This document shows positions 11,172 through 21,457 of a stretch of DNA of 64,000 nt, piece after piece. Position numbers and translations under genes: made by a program. Origin of the DNA: Plantago major. Its lineage: Eukaryota; Streptophyta; Magnoliopsida; Lamiales; Plantaginaceae. The stretch covers positions 46,013,431 through 46,077,430 of the forward strand of contig CM048842.1 in assembly GCA_026545765.1 (NCBI GenBank). The letters are read 5' to 3'. Below the pieces are notes generated by a model that ran no database searches, was not told where the DNA came from, and saw only the letters and a list, made by a program, of their open reading frames with translations. The stretch's first letter is position 1. The number at the start of each line of letters is the position of its first letter.

Positions 11172-13262
11172 CTGAGCTGTTTCAGGCTGATTGGTCTCTG
11201 GAACTTGTGACCTTTCTATACTTAGGTCTTCTTGTCCCAGTGCAGTTTCTTTGATTGAAGTTTCTGGTACTTCATACCTTTCCTGAGTATGCAACTCAGT
11301 TGCCTCCCCTGGTTGATCATTCTGAGTGTATGTCTCAGTTTGATCCCTCTTAATGAGTTGGGGAACCTGCTCTTTTGCAAGATTTTCTTCAGCGTGTTGG
11401 AATGCTGGTAATTCGAAATGGAGTTCCTCTACCATTTCATCAACCACTTGTGGCTGTTGTGGTTGTTGTGTTTGTGGTTGTTGTGGTTGTCTGGAAGCAG
11501 AAGATTGATCAGTTGAGTGATCTTCCAAATTTTTAGATTTGGCATTTTCATCAGCATCTGCCAGCACTAAATTACCACTCATCAAGGCTTCTTGAAGTTG
11601 TGCATAAGAAACATTCCCTGATGATGTGTTTGAACCAACAACCTTTGCTATAAGTTCAGCAACCTGAGGTGTAGGTTCTTCTTCAGATACCTTATCACCA
11701 GTTACTGTTACAGTAACCTTAGCCCTTATTGTTCATTGTAGGACTTGAGAGATGACTAGTTTATCTTCTTCATCATCAGAGCTCTCATCAGCATTAGGAA
11801 CTGATTGGTCCATTACTCCTGCGATTTCTGCAGATAGGGCTTGGTGCTTTTCACCTGTTTTAGCAGCATTGATCAGTTCATCAGCAAGGCGTTCTGTAAT
11901 AGTCTTCACATTTCTGAACGCACTTTCTCTTGCTGAGTCTACTTGTTCAGTAGCTGATAACTCTTTTGCAGCATTGATGAGTTCATCGGCAAGGCCTTCA
12001 GATATCTGGGAATTGACAACCTCAATGGGTATGTCTTCTGTTTTGCCAGCAGACTTCTTTCTTGAAGTTCTGGGCTTCTTGGTCGCAACCTTTTCCTCAG
12101 ATACATTTTCAGACATTCGCTTCTTGGAACCTTTCTGAGACCTAGTAACCTTTTTCATCATGTTCGTATACTCATATTTGTAGAGTAGGTTACTGTTGGC
12201 TATTGCAGCCGTCTCTCTGAGCTCAATGCCAAGCTTCTCCTGCAATTAGCATATCTTCAGACCATAGTTTACTGTGGCCTTTGGCTCAGCTAGTCCTTTG
12301 GTGATTTTAGGCTCGAAGCCTTGAATCTTCTTCACAAATTTCATGAAGGCGTACTTTCCCAGTTAAAAGGGTTTTCCAGCCTTTTGTCTTGTTGATTCAG
12401 CAAGAACATCATAATCCATCGTTCTTAGCTTATCTGGTCAGCACCTCCCTGTAGACCATCAAAGCATCTGTGAAGAATGCAAGCCAATACATCCCAGTGA
12501 ACCATCAGATGTCTGTTTCGGATGTCAGCCAACTTGAACTCAGTGGGTGTGTCTGATTTTCCAAGATCACACACATCACTGTACAGCTGTTTAACACCTT
12601 CAAGGAGATCGTCATCCTTGGTGTTTATTTCAAAATCCTTTCCAAGATTTTGAAACTCAAACAACTTGCAGAAAGTTGTCATGTCCAGAAGGATTTCCTT
12701 TCCTTGGACTGAAGTTTTGACAGACACTATTGCAGTGCCTTCGGAAACACATGAAATTATCCTGGAGTTGTTGTAGAATTCCAACACATCGAGTGATGAA
12801 ATTTCACTTGGGCGCGCAGATAGAAAACCCTTGATTTGTGCCTTTTCAAGCATGTCAAGAATCAGCTTTCTGTCGGCTTGGTTCTCTATTGCAGCCGTGA
12901 GGTATTCCTCAACCATGGCACCACCCCAAATCATTCTGTGATTTGAAGTCCAATGGTCAGGATTAAACTCTCCTACTAGTCGGTTGTTCACAATAACCAA
13001 CTCTGGTGCTTGCTTTTCAGCAGTACCAGTGGAGGATTGGGATTTCTGTGCAGAAGAATTCTTGGGGGCCATCTCTTTATATAGTGTAGGGATTTGAATT
13101 GGTGTTTGAAAGAGATTTGAGTCAGTGATTCTTTTCAGAAAAACTTAATCTTGATTTGCAGAGATTGTAGAGGATTTGCAGAGAATCAAGAGAAGGATTT
13201 GCTATTTTTGTGCAAGATAAGTTTTCGGATTAGGCAAAAGTGATTTCCTTTGCCAAAATCCT

Positions 13263-13270
13263 ATATATAT
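13263..13270 (-). promoter_or_regulatory. TATA-like box upstream of the Copia-2 third ORF
   Basis: TATATATA lies about 190 bp upstream of the ATG at 13072, within the spacer between RNase H and the extra ORF. The distance would suit transcription start and a 5' leader of about 160 bases. No experimental support; AT-rich runs occur by chance. Confidence 0.4.
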
Positions 13271-13774
13271 AGCAATAGAATCTCAACAGACAAATACATA
13301 CAAATTGATTTTGTGTGTACGTATCTGTGATTTGCAAACAGGCATGAGCAAAAGCTAGTTCGGCATTAAATGCAAAGTGGGCTTTATCGGAATTTTTACA
13401 GTCCACTCTTTACTCTGAATTAATTTCCACCGTACAGATCAAACGCTCAATTTCATCAAGGGTCACCATTGCTTCTTCAATAATGATCACAATCAACAAA
13501 TGTAATTGTGCCCATTTAATGAATTTTGGCTATTAGCTATCTGAATCACGTTTTTGTATGACCGAGAACACTGTGTGCATCTGAATCTGTCTTATACTTA
13601 GGATTTGTCCAAGTTTTTCACAAAGATAGAAATAATGCGCATTTCAAGAGAGTAGTTGACTGCAGATAGTCGTACTATTCTCCTTAGTGTTCTTCGTTTG
13701 TAGAGTGATCCAGATATCTGAGTTCCTGTCTCAGAAAACTTAAGCTGTCTTTTCGCTCTTTAGCCTTTTTGTCT

Positions 13775-13884
13775 TCTGGATACCCGTTCCAGATTTCTCT
13801 TTTCTCTTCTCTGGATGCCTGTTCCAGATACCTCTTCTCTGGATACCCGTTCCAGATTTCTTTTCTCTGGATGCCTGTTCCAGA
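13775..13884. repeat. Four copies of a 19-bp dyad just after RNase H
   Basis: Copies of TCTGGATRCCYGTTCCAGA begin at 13775, 13810, 13838 and 13866. Each has TCTGGA at one end and TCCAGA at the other, so each can form a small hairpin, and two versions alternate (TACCC, TGCCT). They lie at the start of the spacer between RNase H (ending 13898) and the third ORF. Confidence 0.8.
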
Positions 13885-13897
13885 TATCTGAACTTTT

Positions 13898-14323
13898 TCA
13901 GTTCGTTGGTAGTTCCATTAGTCCAAGACTGTGTCTTAAGGCTAAGAATCTACTTTCTTGTAGTGGCTTATTCAAGATATCTGCAAGTTGGTCTTCAGTG
14001 CCAATCTTGAGTATCTCTATATTGCCTTTTTCAACATGGTCTCTAATGAAGTGGTGTCTAACATCAATGTGCTTTGTTCTGGCATGAAACTTAGGATTCT
14101 GTGTAATCACAATAGCACTTGTGTTGTCACAGAAAATAGGAGTTTTCTCTTCATTGAGTCCATAGTCATTAAGTTGTTGTTGAATCCACAGAATTTGTGT
14201 TGCACAACAACCAGCAGCAATATATTCAGCCTCTGTGGTGGAAGTTGCAATTGAGTTTTGCTTCTTGCTAAACCACAAGATAAGTCTAGTACCTTAAACC
14301 CACAAGTTCGAGGTGCTTTTCCT
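13898..14323 (-). pseudogene. pol: Copia-2 RNase H
   Basis: This domain degrades RNA in the RNA/DNA hybrid. Remnant ADRKSTS (near 14320) is followed by a stop, then an open frame: WFSKKQNSIATSTTEAEYIAAG, FCDNTSAIVITQNP, KHIDVRHHFIRD, the usual copia RNase H blocks with the E of TEAEY and D of FCDN. The segment upstream of ADRKSTS, which normally carries the first catalytic Asp (YSDADYAG), seems lost or scrambled near 14325-14350. The domain ends in ...HSLGLMELPTN. Confidence 0.87.
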
Positions 14324-14324
14324 A

Positions 14325-14990
14325 TCAGCGGTGATCCAAAGATAATCGTCTGAGTAACATTAAACTCAATCCACTTTCTTTAGGATACCACAAACCTACA
14401 TCTACTGTACCTTTTACATAACTTAATATTTTCATAGCAATGTTGTAGTGTGATTGCATTGGATTTGTCTGAAATCTAGCACACACCCCAACGGCATATT
14501 GAATATCAGGTCTGCTTGCAGTAAGGTACAGTAGTGAACCTATCAATTTCCTATACTTATGTTCTTCAACACTCTTATCTGATTCAGTATAGGTCATTTT
14601 GGTTCCTATGCTCATAGGTATCTTAGCATTCTTTTTCGAAGGCTTTAGATTGAACTTTGTGAGCATATCTTTTGCATACTTTGTTTGACTGAAGAATATT
14701 CCATCATTGAGTTGCTTGACTTGCAATCCTAGGAAATAATTCATTTCTCCCATCATGCTCATCTCAAACTTGCTTTTCATGAGATTTGCAAAGTCATCAC
14801 AAAGTTGCTTGTCCTTAGATCCAAATATGATGTCATCAACATATACTTGAACTAAGAGTAGTTTCCCATCATGATTTAAAGTGAATAAGGTTTTATCAAC
14901 TTCACCTTTCTTGAAACCACTTTCCAGAAGGTATTTGGCCAAAGTGTCATACCACGCTCTTGGAGCCTGTTTATCCATCTGAGCTTTCAT
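14325..14990 (-). pseudogene. pol: Copia-2 reverse transcriptase, C-terminal half
   Basis: The RNA-dependent DNA polymerase continues here: QAPRAWYDTL, then the catalytic LLVQVYVDDIIFGS with YVDD intact, MNYFLGLQVKQ, and SLLYLTASRPDIQYAVGVCARFQ of the connection region. A frameshift at about 14985-15000 separates it from the first half (the expected ...VYKLKKALYGLKQAPRAW is disrupted), and the frame is lost again after ...VGLWYPKESG. Confidence 0.92.
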
Positions 14991-16210
14991 GGTTTATAGA
15001 CCATTCTACTTTCTGAGGAAACTTCAAAGCCAGGTGGTTGCTCAACATAGACTTCCTCAGCAAGTTCACCGTTCAAGAATGCACTTTTGACATCCATCTG
15101 ATAAACTTTAAAGTCTTTATGAGCTGCAAAGGCTAGAAAGAGTCTAATTGCATCCAATCTGGCAACTGGTGCATATGACTCATCAAAGTCTAACCCTTCA
15201 GTCTGGGTAAATCCCTTGGCAACCAATCTTGCTTTGTTTCTGGTTATTTCACCAGATTCATTCATCTTGTTTCTGAAAACCCATTTAGTTCCAATCACAG
15301 ATATTCCGTCAATAAATGGAACTAGTTTACAGACTTTGTTTCTCTCAAATTGATCCAACTCTTCTTGCATTCCAGAGATCCAGTCTTGGTCTCTTAATGC
15401 TTCTTCTATGGTTTTAGGTTCAATATTTGAGATAAAACATCCAAAGAGAGAATTAGCATTTTCAGCTATTGCTCTCCTAGTCCTAACACCTTGATTAATT
15501 GGTCCAATTACATATTTTGCAGGATGATCCTTGATCCATCTTATCATAGGTTTAGTGCTAGTAGGGTCGACATCTAAGTGATCTGAATGTGAATCACTAT
15601 GATCAAGACTTGATACTCTTTCAGTATCTAAGATATTTTGCTCCTTAGAAGAGCGATTAATGTCTACCACTTGTTCAGTGTTTGAGCTATCTGGAACATA
15701 TCTTTCAGAGAGATTATTTCCAGAGATAGCTTCATGATGAATATCTTCAAATTCCATTTCTGGAAGTTTCATAGGAAATTCTTCATCATGTTTGTGAGTC
15801 ATCTGGTTGTTACTAGGCATTTCATGCTTTTCTACGTCAGAGTCATCCTCACTTTCCACAATGATGTTTTTCCTTTTTGAGGGTTCTTTTTCAGAATCCT
15901 TTACCATTAGTTCTTTGAACTTTTCTGAGATTTCATTAGTAAGAGATGTTTTCTTAATTCCTTCATAGAATACAACATGAACTGATTCTTCAATCTTCTT
16001 TGTTCTTTTGTTGTAAATTCTATAAGCTTTGCTATTCATAGAATAACCAAGAAATACACCTTCATCCGCCTTTGGTTGAAATGTTCTCAGATACTCTTTC
16101 CCGTTGTTGAGAACAAAACATCTACAACCAAATACTCTCAGATGTTTGATATTAGGGGGTCTACCAACCAAGATTTCATAAGGGGTCTTGTCATGGTGTT
16201 TGTTTATCAA
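14987..16210 (-). pseudogene. pol: Copia-2 integrase C-terminus and reverse transcriptase N-terminal half
   Basis: The integrase C-terminal block reads [24 protein letters not shown] and [21 protein letters not shown] (typical copia GKGY-type region). After an acidic linker the polymerase begins with [54 protein letters not shown] and [21 protein letters not shown], which contains the first catalytic Asp ([10 protein letters not shown]). It ends with a stop after RMVYKP. Confidence 0.92.
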
Positions 16211-17072
16211 ACATCATGCTACGAGTGTAGCGGTTGTTTGACTTCAACCCAATAAACTTCACTTATTTATTTGTCACCAAAGATTGTCCTTGCTGCTTCT
16301 TTAAGGGTTCTATTTTTCCTTTCTGCAATACCATTTTGTTGAGGTGTTCTTACAGAGGAAAGTTGGTGTTGTATACCTTTGCAGGTACAAAACTCCTTTA
16401 TGTACTGGTTGACAAACTCAGTACCATGGTATGTTCTGATTGCAGATACCTTGTCATTTTCATGACTTCAAGCTTCTTCAGCAAGTTTGGTATCTCCACC
16501 CTAGCATCAGATTTATGTTTCAGAAAAACAACCCAAGTGAATCTTGAGAAGTCATCTACAACAACCAGACCATATTTCTTTCCTGCATAACTAGTTACAG
16601 ATGATTCAAAAAGATTCATATGTAAAAGTTGTAGTGGTCTAACACTAGATTGTCTGGTTTTGGACTTGAAAGAGATCTTGGATTGTTTCCCCATCTGACA
16701 TGCAAAACATATACCATCCTTTCTGAAAGATGTTTTGGGAAGGCCAACCACTAATTCTTTCTTGGCAAGTTTGTTCAGAGTTTTGAAATTCACGTGACTC
16801 ATTCTCTTGTGCCATAACCAGTGCTATTTTGTGTGACCTAATTGACTCACCATGAGACATTCTTCAGTTGTGGCAAAAGCCCAATCGGAAACATAAAGAC
16901 TACCTTTCCGCCGAGCAACCAAGACTGTCTGCTTTGACTCATTGTCAATAAGTTTGTAGTACTTTGCTTTGAATTTCACAGTAAAACCTTTGTCTGCAAA
17001 CTGGCTCATGCTAAATAGATTATATTTCAAATCCTTAACATGTAATACGTCAGTGATTGTTAATGATCCCAA
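16205..17072 (-). pseudogene. pol: Copia-2 GAG-pre-integrase and integrase core
   Basis: The zinc-binding domain reads HVNFKTLNKLAKK ... CFACQMGKQSK. The DDE core is damaged: LLHMNLFESS has Asn where LLHMDLFGP normally has Asp, and the second Asp (RSDHGTEF) is replaced in RTYHGTEF near 16430. The Glu block PQQNGIAERKNRTL is kept. A stop lies near 16823 and a one-base loss in an A-run near 16460 shifts the frame. Both catalytic Asp changes imply no integration activity from this copy. Confidence 0.88.
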
Positions 17073-17087
17073 TTTGACGTTGCCAAA

Positions 17088-17306
17088 TCACAGAGAGGGA
17101 TTTAATTCTCCTCCAGCAAATCTGATATCTGGTCCTGTGTTGCAAGCTTTATAATCGACCAGATTTGCTTTGTCTCCTGTCATGTGCTTTCCGCATCCAC
17201 TATCAAATAGCCATTGTGCTTTAGTCCAAGAAGCATTCTCATCATCCATAAGACAGTTTTCAATGTTAGAGATGTCTGGACCGTCAATCTCAGCAACTCC
17301 GCACAT
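17088..17306 (-). pseudogene. pol: Copia-2 aspartic protease
   Basis: The motif WLFDSGCGKHMTGD at about 17170-17215 is the copia protease active site (DSG). It follows ...ISNIENCLMDDENASWTKAQ directly, so the long gag-protease linker seen in Copia-1 is absent. The open frame ends at 17088 in the domain's second half; the next readable piece (DVLHVKDLKYNLFSMSQ) begins at about 17072. Confidence 0.85.
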
Positions 17307-17432
17307 TTCATTCTTCTTGAGGCCGAAGTCGATTATATCGTGAGTAACTCCACATAATTATGGTAATGGTAAAGTTGAGTCATCAGAATCATCTTCAGAG
17401 TCTGTCTCAACGTCTAGAGCATCCAGTTGAGT

Positions 17433-18548
17433 TTAAATTTTCTTTCTTTCTTCAGTTAGTAAAGATTTCTGGCTTCTTCTGAAGATTCTTCTATCTTTCC
17501 TGTCACCTATCTTTAGTTTGTTGAAGGCAGGACAATCCTTCTTGAAGTGACCAGGTTTCCCACAATAGAAACAGATATCGTTACCAATTTCTGCTTCCTC
17601 AGTACACGATGCTTTCTGGGCTGGCTTGTTCAGCGAGCTTTGCATATTTTTGTACTGGTGATAGTTTAAGCCTAGATGCTTTTTCAGCTTCTCTTTGGCT
17701 TTTCTTCTCTCAATTTCTCGACTGACATATTTGCTCATTTGCTTTGCAGCAAAACAATCCTCAGTTTCTTCCTTGCTTTTCTTCTTTTCAGAAGTTCCTT
17801 GAGTAACTAGAGCAACATTCTGCAACTTTTCAGTTGCTTGTTATCTTTGAGTTGTCTCATAATCAACCATAGCAAGGTGAGAGAAAAGTTCCACTGGAGT
17901 GATATTTGGCATTCCTTGGTTAAAATAAAAGAATTTAGTATGCTCCCAGTTGTGGTTAAGACTTCTGACAATAGTCTTAATCTTCTCTGACTGGGAGTAT
18001 CTATTGTTTTCCCCAAGTGCTGCCATATCACTCATGAGAGTGGTAAATCTGAAATCAAGTTCTTCCAGACTTTCAGTGGGTCCTTGTTTGAAATTTTGAA
18101 ATTTCAACTTAAGAACTTCAAACTTGTTTCAATTGGTTTTCTCAGTTCCGGCACAGATTTCTTCAATCAGTTGCCAGGCTACTTTCGCCGTTTTAGCACC
18201 CCACAGTTTACACTGTATGTGCTCAGGTGTCGATCTGATGATGATATTAAGAGCTTGACCATCCAGACGATTTCTCTTGGCATCTTCCGATGTCCAGAGT
18301 TCTTTGGGCTTTGGTTCGTAAATAACTTGGCTAGTAGATCTCCTACTTATTGACGCATCAGTTTGTGAAGATCCTTCGCTTTGATCTCTGTCTCTACCAT
18401 TAGAAACCTCCATGACTTGTTTAAGTTGTTGAATGACTATTGGGCCATTCTTTATTACTTTGATCATGGCTACAAGGTGGTGCATCATGTTATTTTTCCA
18501 TTTCTCGTAGTTCTCTGATTTGAGAACGGGTGCATAACTCAGAGACAT
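17433..18548 (-). pseudogene. gag: Copia-2 gag (UBN2 domain and CCHC zinc knuckle)
   Basis: The ATG at 18548 gives MSLSYAPVLKSENYEKW. UBN2-type blocks follow (ELWTSEDAKRNRLDGQA, VAWQLIEEICAGTEK, FRFTTLMSDMAALGE, HTKFFYFNQGMPNITPVEL). Stops occur near 18129 and 17841. The zinc knuckle CFYCGKPGHFKKDC (about 17540-17585) is intact, with basic residues around it that would bind RNA. The last block QKSLLTEERKKI ends in a stop near 17433; acidic codons follow toward the protease. Confidence 0.88.
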
Positions 18549-18651
18549 ACCTGCACACTTAACACACAAATTAAATAGTCCTTGAAAGTGGACAAAGTTC
18601 CTTCACCTATCTGGGGATCTAGGTTCAGTGCAGAAGGCTGGTGAACCTCCC

Positions 18652-18663
18652 GCTCTGATACCA
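18652..18663 (-). other. Copia-2 primer binding site
   Basis: The minus strand reads TGGTATCAGAGC two bases inside the 5' LTR end, the same as in Copia-1. Confidence 0.88.
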
Positions 18664-18665
18664 CT

Positions 18666-20286
18666 TGTTGGTCCAGATAACGGCAAAGTAAAAGACTAGA
18701 GGGGGGGTGAATAGTCTTTTAAAACTTTTGTCGATAAACATAATTTCTCAGATATCTGTGAAGATATCTGATACTTAGATTCAGAGCGCGGAAGACTTAA
18801 GATAGATCAGTGCAGAAACAGTTAAAGTTTGTGTGTGTTGCTAAAATGTAAGTACAGAAATGTAAATAACACAGCAATTATAGTGGTATCTGGAGGTGGC
18901 GTAATCCTCCAACTAATCCACTTCGGTCTTCCAAAGACCTAGAATTCACTAGAATAGATAATTGAGGTCACCTTACAAAAATCCTATTCTAAGATTTCTA
19001 AACAAATGGTTCCCAACCAAATGTTCCCCCTGAGTTATTCCCCGGCTTTCTCAGCCAAGTACTTCCTATACTCAGAAACCTTTTTGAGTTATTCCCTAGC
19101 TTCCCAAGCTAAGTACTTCCTGTACTCAATAACCTTGGAGTTATTCCCTAGCTTCCCAAGCTAAGTACTTCATGTACTCCACGCCAGTTATGGTGTTGGT
19201 TTTTGGTTTGAGTTGTTAGATGAGCTTCTTTTATTAACTTTTCAGTTAACAGATAGCTCTGTGAATCAAGTATACTTAATACACTTTTCAATGTATGGTA
19301 TCTTGTTCTTTTTACTGACCCAAGTCTTATGATAACTGTTCAAGAGAATGAATCTCAGATGTTTGATCTTTCGATTCAACTCTTTCACAGATAGCTTTAC
19401 TTGTTTAGGATCAGGACACTTAGAACTTCAGTGCTACTTAAGATCAAAAGCTATGGTCGCAATAGTAAGCTTAAGGATAAGTAGTTTGCTTTGAGAGAGT
19501 AAGATGTTCAGCGTGTTTTTGGTGTTCAAGGTGTCTAAGGTGTCTAAAGTGTCTTCTCAAGCAGTCTAAGTGTTGATATTTATAGATGAATTTGAATGCC
19601 GTTGAATAGTATCCGTTAGGCTCAAATTCAAACTATTGATATCTGTGTATAGTACTGTAGTAGGTTTGTCTTCTTCTTCAGAAGCTACCGTTGTTTTTGT
19701 TCAGACATCTCTGTCCGTGCATTAAATGCATTGTACTATACTTTTGTCCTGTAGTGCCAACGGAACTATGCCTTGTATCAGTGTTTTGACTTAAATAGTT
19801 TTCTCTGAGTTTTTCGCACGTCCTTATCTTCAACTTCAGATACCACTTAAATTGAAACAACTTTGTTTGCAATATATATTTCTCTTTTTCAGAGATGTGG
19901 TTAAAGTTCAAGGTATCTTTTTCAGATATCTCTTCTGACACAGTTTGTTAATAAACTATTCATGTCTTCAAGATATCTAGCCAAGGTTTCTGTAAAATTA
20001 GTTCAGTAATCTTTTGCAGACTTCACGTCTTCAATGTCGTTGAACTTGTTCTGCTTGGATGCCTTCTTCTTGGTCTTCTCTTCATAAAATAAAAATTACA
20101 TTTTGAGACCTAACATCCTATACAAGATTAACTAGACTAGTGGGTTTCCTCTTTTACAATATTCAAGTGAACCAAGAGTACTAATCACCTTTCTGAAACT
20201 AAGATAAGTCATCATGTTGCTGATCAAAATCTAAACAGATATTTCTAACAAAATATCTAACAAATTTCCTAACAAATTTCCTAACA
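18666..20286 (-). repeat. Copia-2 5' LTR (right copy)
   Basis: TGTTGGTCC at 18666, CCTAACA at 20286; it matches 5401-7056. The minus-strand TATAAATA box is at 19577-19584. The triplicated 53-bp block is at 19032-19180. It lacks about 50 bp near 19915 and has one extra AATTTCCTAACA repeat at the outer end. Confidence 0.92.
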
Positions 20287-21439
20287 AAAGGATCCATATC
20301 CATTACCTCGCATAGACCAACTTGTTGATTCCACTGCAGGATGTGCGCTCCTAAGCTTCATGGACGCATATCAAGGTTTCTACCAAATCAGGATGGCCCA
20401 GGAAGACGTCAAGAAGACGGCCTTCTTCGCGGCAGGAGGGGTTTATTGCTTCAAGGTCATGCCATTTGGTCTCAAGAATGCAGGCGCTACATACCAACGA
20501 CTGGTAAATAAAATGTTCAAAGAAGAGTTGGGTAAAACTATGGAAGTCTATGTGGATGACATGCTTGTAAAAAGTAAGACTGAAGAGGAGCATATTGAGC
20601 ATCTCAACAATTTCTTTTCCATTCTTCAGAAATATGGGATGAAGCTAAATCCTGAAAAGTGTACGTTTGGAGTGAAAGGAGGAAAGTTCCTCGGCTACAT
20701 GGTCACAGAAAGGGGTATCAGCGCAAACCCAGAGAAAATAAAGGCAATCTTGAACTTACCACAGCCGAAGACAATCAATGAGGTCCAGAAGCTCTTGGGA
20801 AGGGTGATGGCGTTAAGCCGTTTTATCTCCAAGTCCACTGAGAAAAACCTACCCTTTTTCAAGAGTCTAAGAAGAAGAGACAAGTTCGAGTGGACGAATG
20901 AGTACAAAGAGGCCCTTGATAAGTTAAAAAAGTACCTCCTTTCACCACCTCTCTTGTCTAAACCAATAGAGGGTGAGCCTCTTTACCTTTACCTAGCCAT
21001 TACTGATGAAGCAATGAGTTCTGTGTTGGTGCGAATACAAGGCAACGACCATTTACCAATCTACTACTTGAGTAAGGCCCTTGTAGGCTCTGAGGCTAGA
21101 TATGTCAAAATCGAGAAGCTCGCCTTCGCACTGGTTTACACTTCACGACGACTAAAGCCTCACTTCAAATCACATCGGATTGTGTTCCTCACCAATGAAC
21201 CACTCAAACATGTCCTAGGAAAGCCAGACCAATCAGGACGCTTGTCCAAGTGGGCAATTGAACTGAGTGAATATGATATAGGATATCAAGCTCCATCAGC
21301 CAAGAAGGCACAAGTTCTTGCCGATTTCCTGGTCGATTACCCAGAGGAAACAGAAGAAGGAACCCAAAGGACTCAGGGAAATGTGAGCCATGTCATGATC
21401 ACACAAGTAAAAGAGGACGAAAATGATTGCAAGCTTTAG
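20287..21439 (+). pseudogene. pol: Gypsy-1 reverse transcriptase and RNase H (right piece)
   Basis: GATCCATATCCATTACC continues the gene that stops at 5400. Polymerase blocks include SFMDAYQGFYQIRMAQED, FFAAGGVYCFKVMPFGLKNAG and the catalytic MEVYVDDMLVKSK (YVDD), then NPEKCTFGVKGGKFLGYMV. The first RNase H follows from about 20950 (LYLYLAITDEAMSSVLV, KPHFKSHRIVFLTNEPL). The frame is open from 20360 to 21439; the stop before the second RNase H at 21437 may be a mutation, as Gypsy-2 is also interrupted near here. Confidence 0.93.
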
Positions 21440-21457
21440 ACCAAGTATCAACAACCC

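Larger units (their letters stand above)
7445..13072 (-). pseudogene. Copia-2 third coding region: long extra ORF with four introns, downstream of RNase H
   Basis: The start is ATG at 13072 (MAPKNSSAQKSQSS), the end TGA at 7445-7447. One frame can be followed almost throughout, broken by stops near 12425, 11733, 9710, 9230, 8360 and 7520 and at least one shift near 12400; after each stop the same frame goes on with similar composition. Four spliceable introns (10475-10564, 10718-10802, 10905-10982, 11091-11171) remove the remaining stops in 10400-11200. The N-terminal part (EFYNNSRIISCV, VQGKEILLD) faintly recalls the 'putative plant transposon protein' domain. The middle is acidic, Pro/Glu/Thr- and Gln-rich (including a PQQPQ run at 11450-11480), then comes a coiled-coil-like stretch (8700-9180), basic KKPSQ/RRRQ segments, and a globular C-terminus rich in Trp and Tyr (7520-8040). 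I do not recognise the protein. Its position equals the env-like ORF of Sireviruses, but no membrane segment or signal peptide is visible. Confidence 0.72.
5401..20286 (-). mobile_element. Copia-2: Sirevirus-like Ty1/copia retrotransposon, 14.9 kb, with extra third coding region
   Basis: This is a complete element by structure. On the minus strand the order is 5' LTR 20286-18666, primer site, gag, protease, integrase, reverse transcriptase, RNase H, an 820-bp spacer, a 5.6-kb extra coding region, polypurine tract, and 3' LTR 7056-5401. It interrupts Gypsy-1 pol and has a 5-bp target duplication. Its size, LTRs over 1.6 kb, primer site and extra 3' coding region fit Sireviruses, some of which carry an env-position ORF; the lineage is inferred. 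All reading frames hold stops or shifts. The two LTRs differ at many sites and the right one lacks about 50 bp near 19915, so the insertion is not very recent. Confidence 0.92.

Noticed and set aside
12240..12430. A fifth intron with a mutated donor (ATAAGC) and acceptor TTGCAG
   Set aside because: The segment itself reads like protein in another frame (AFMKFVKKIQGFEPKITKG), so a frameshift is the simpler explanation.
7445..13072. Calling the third ORF an envelope protein
   Set aside because: Position fits, but there is no signal peptide, furin-like site, fusion peptide or membrane anchor that I can see.
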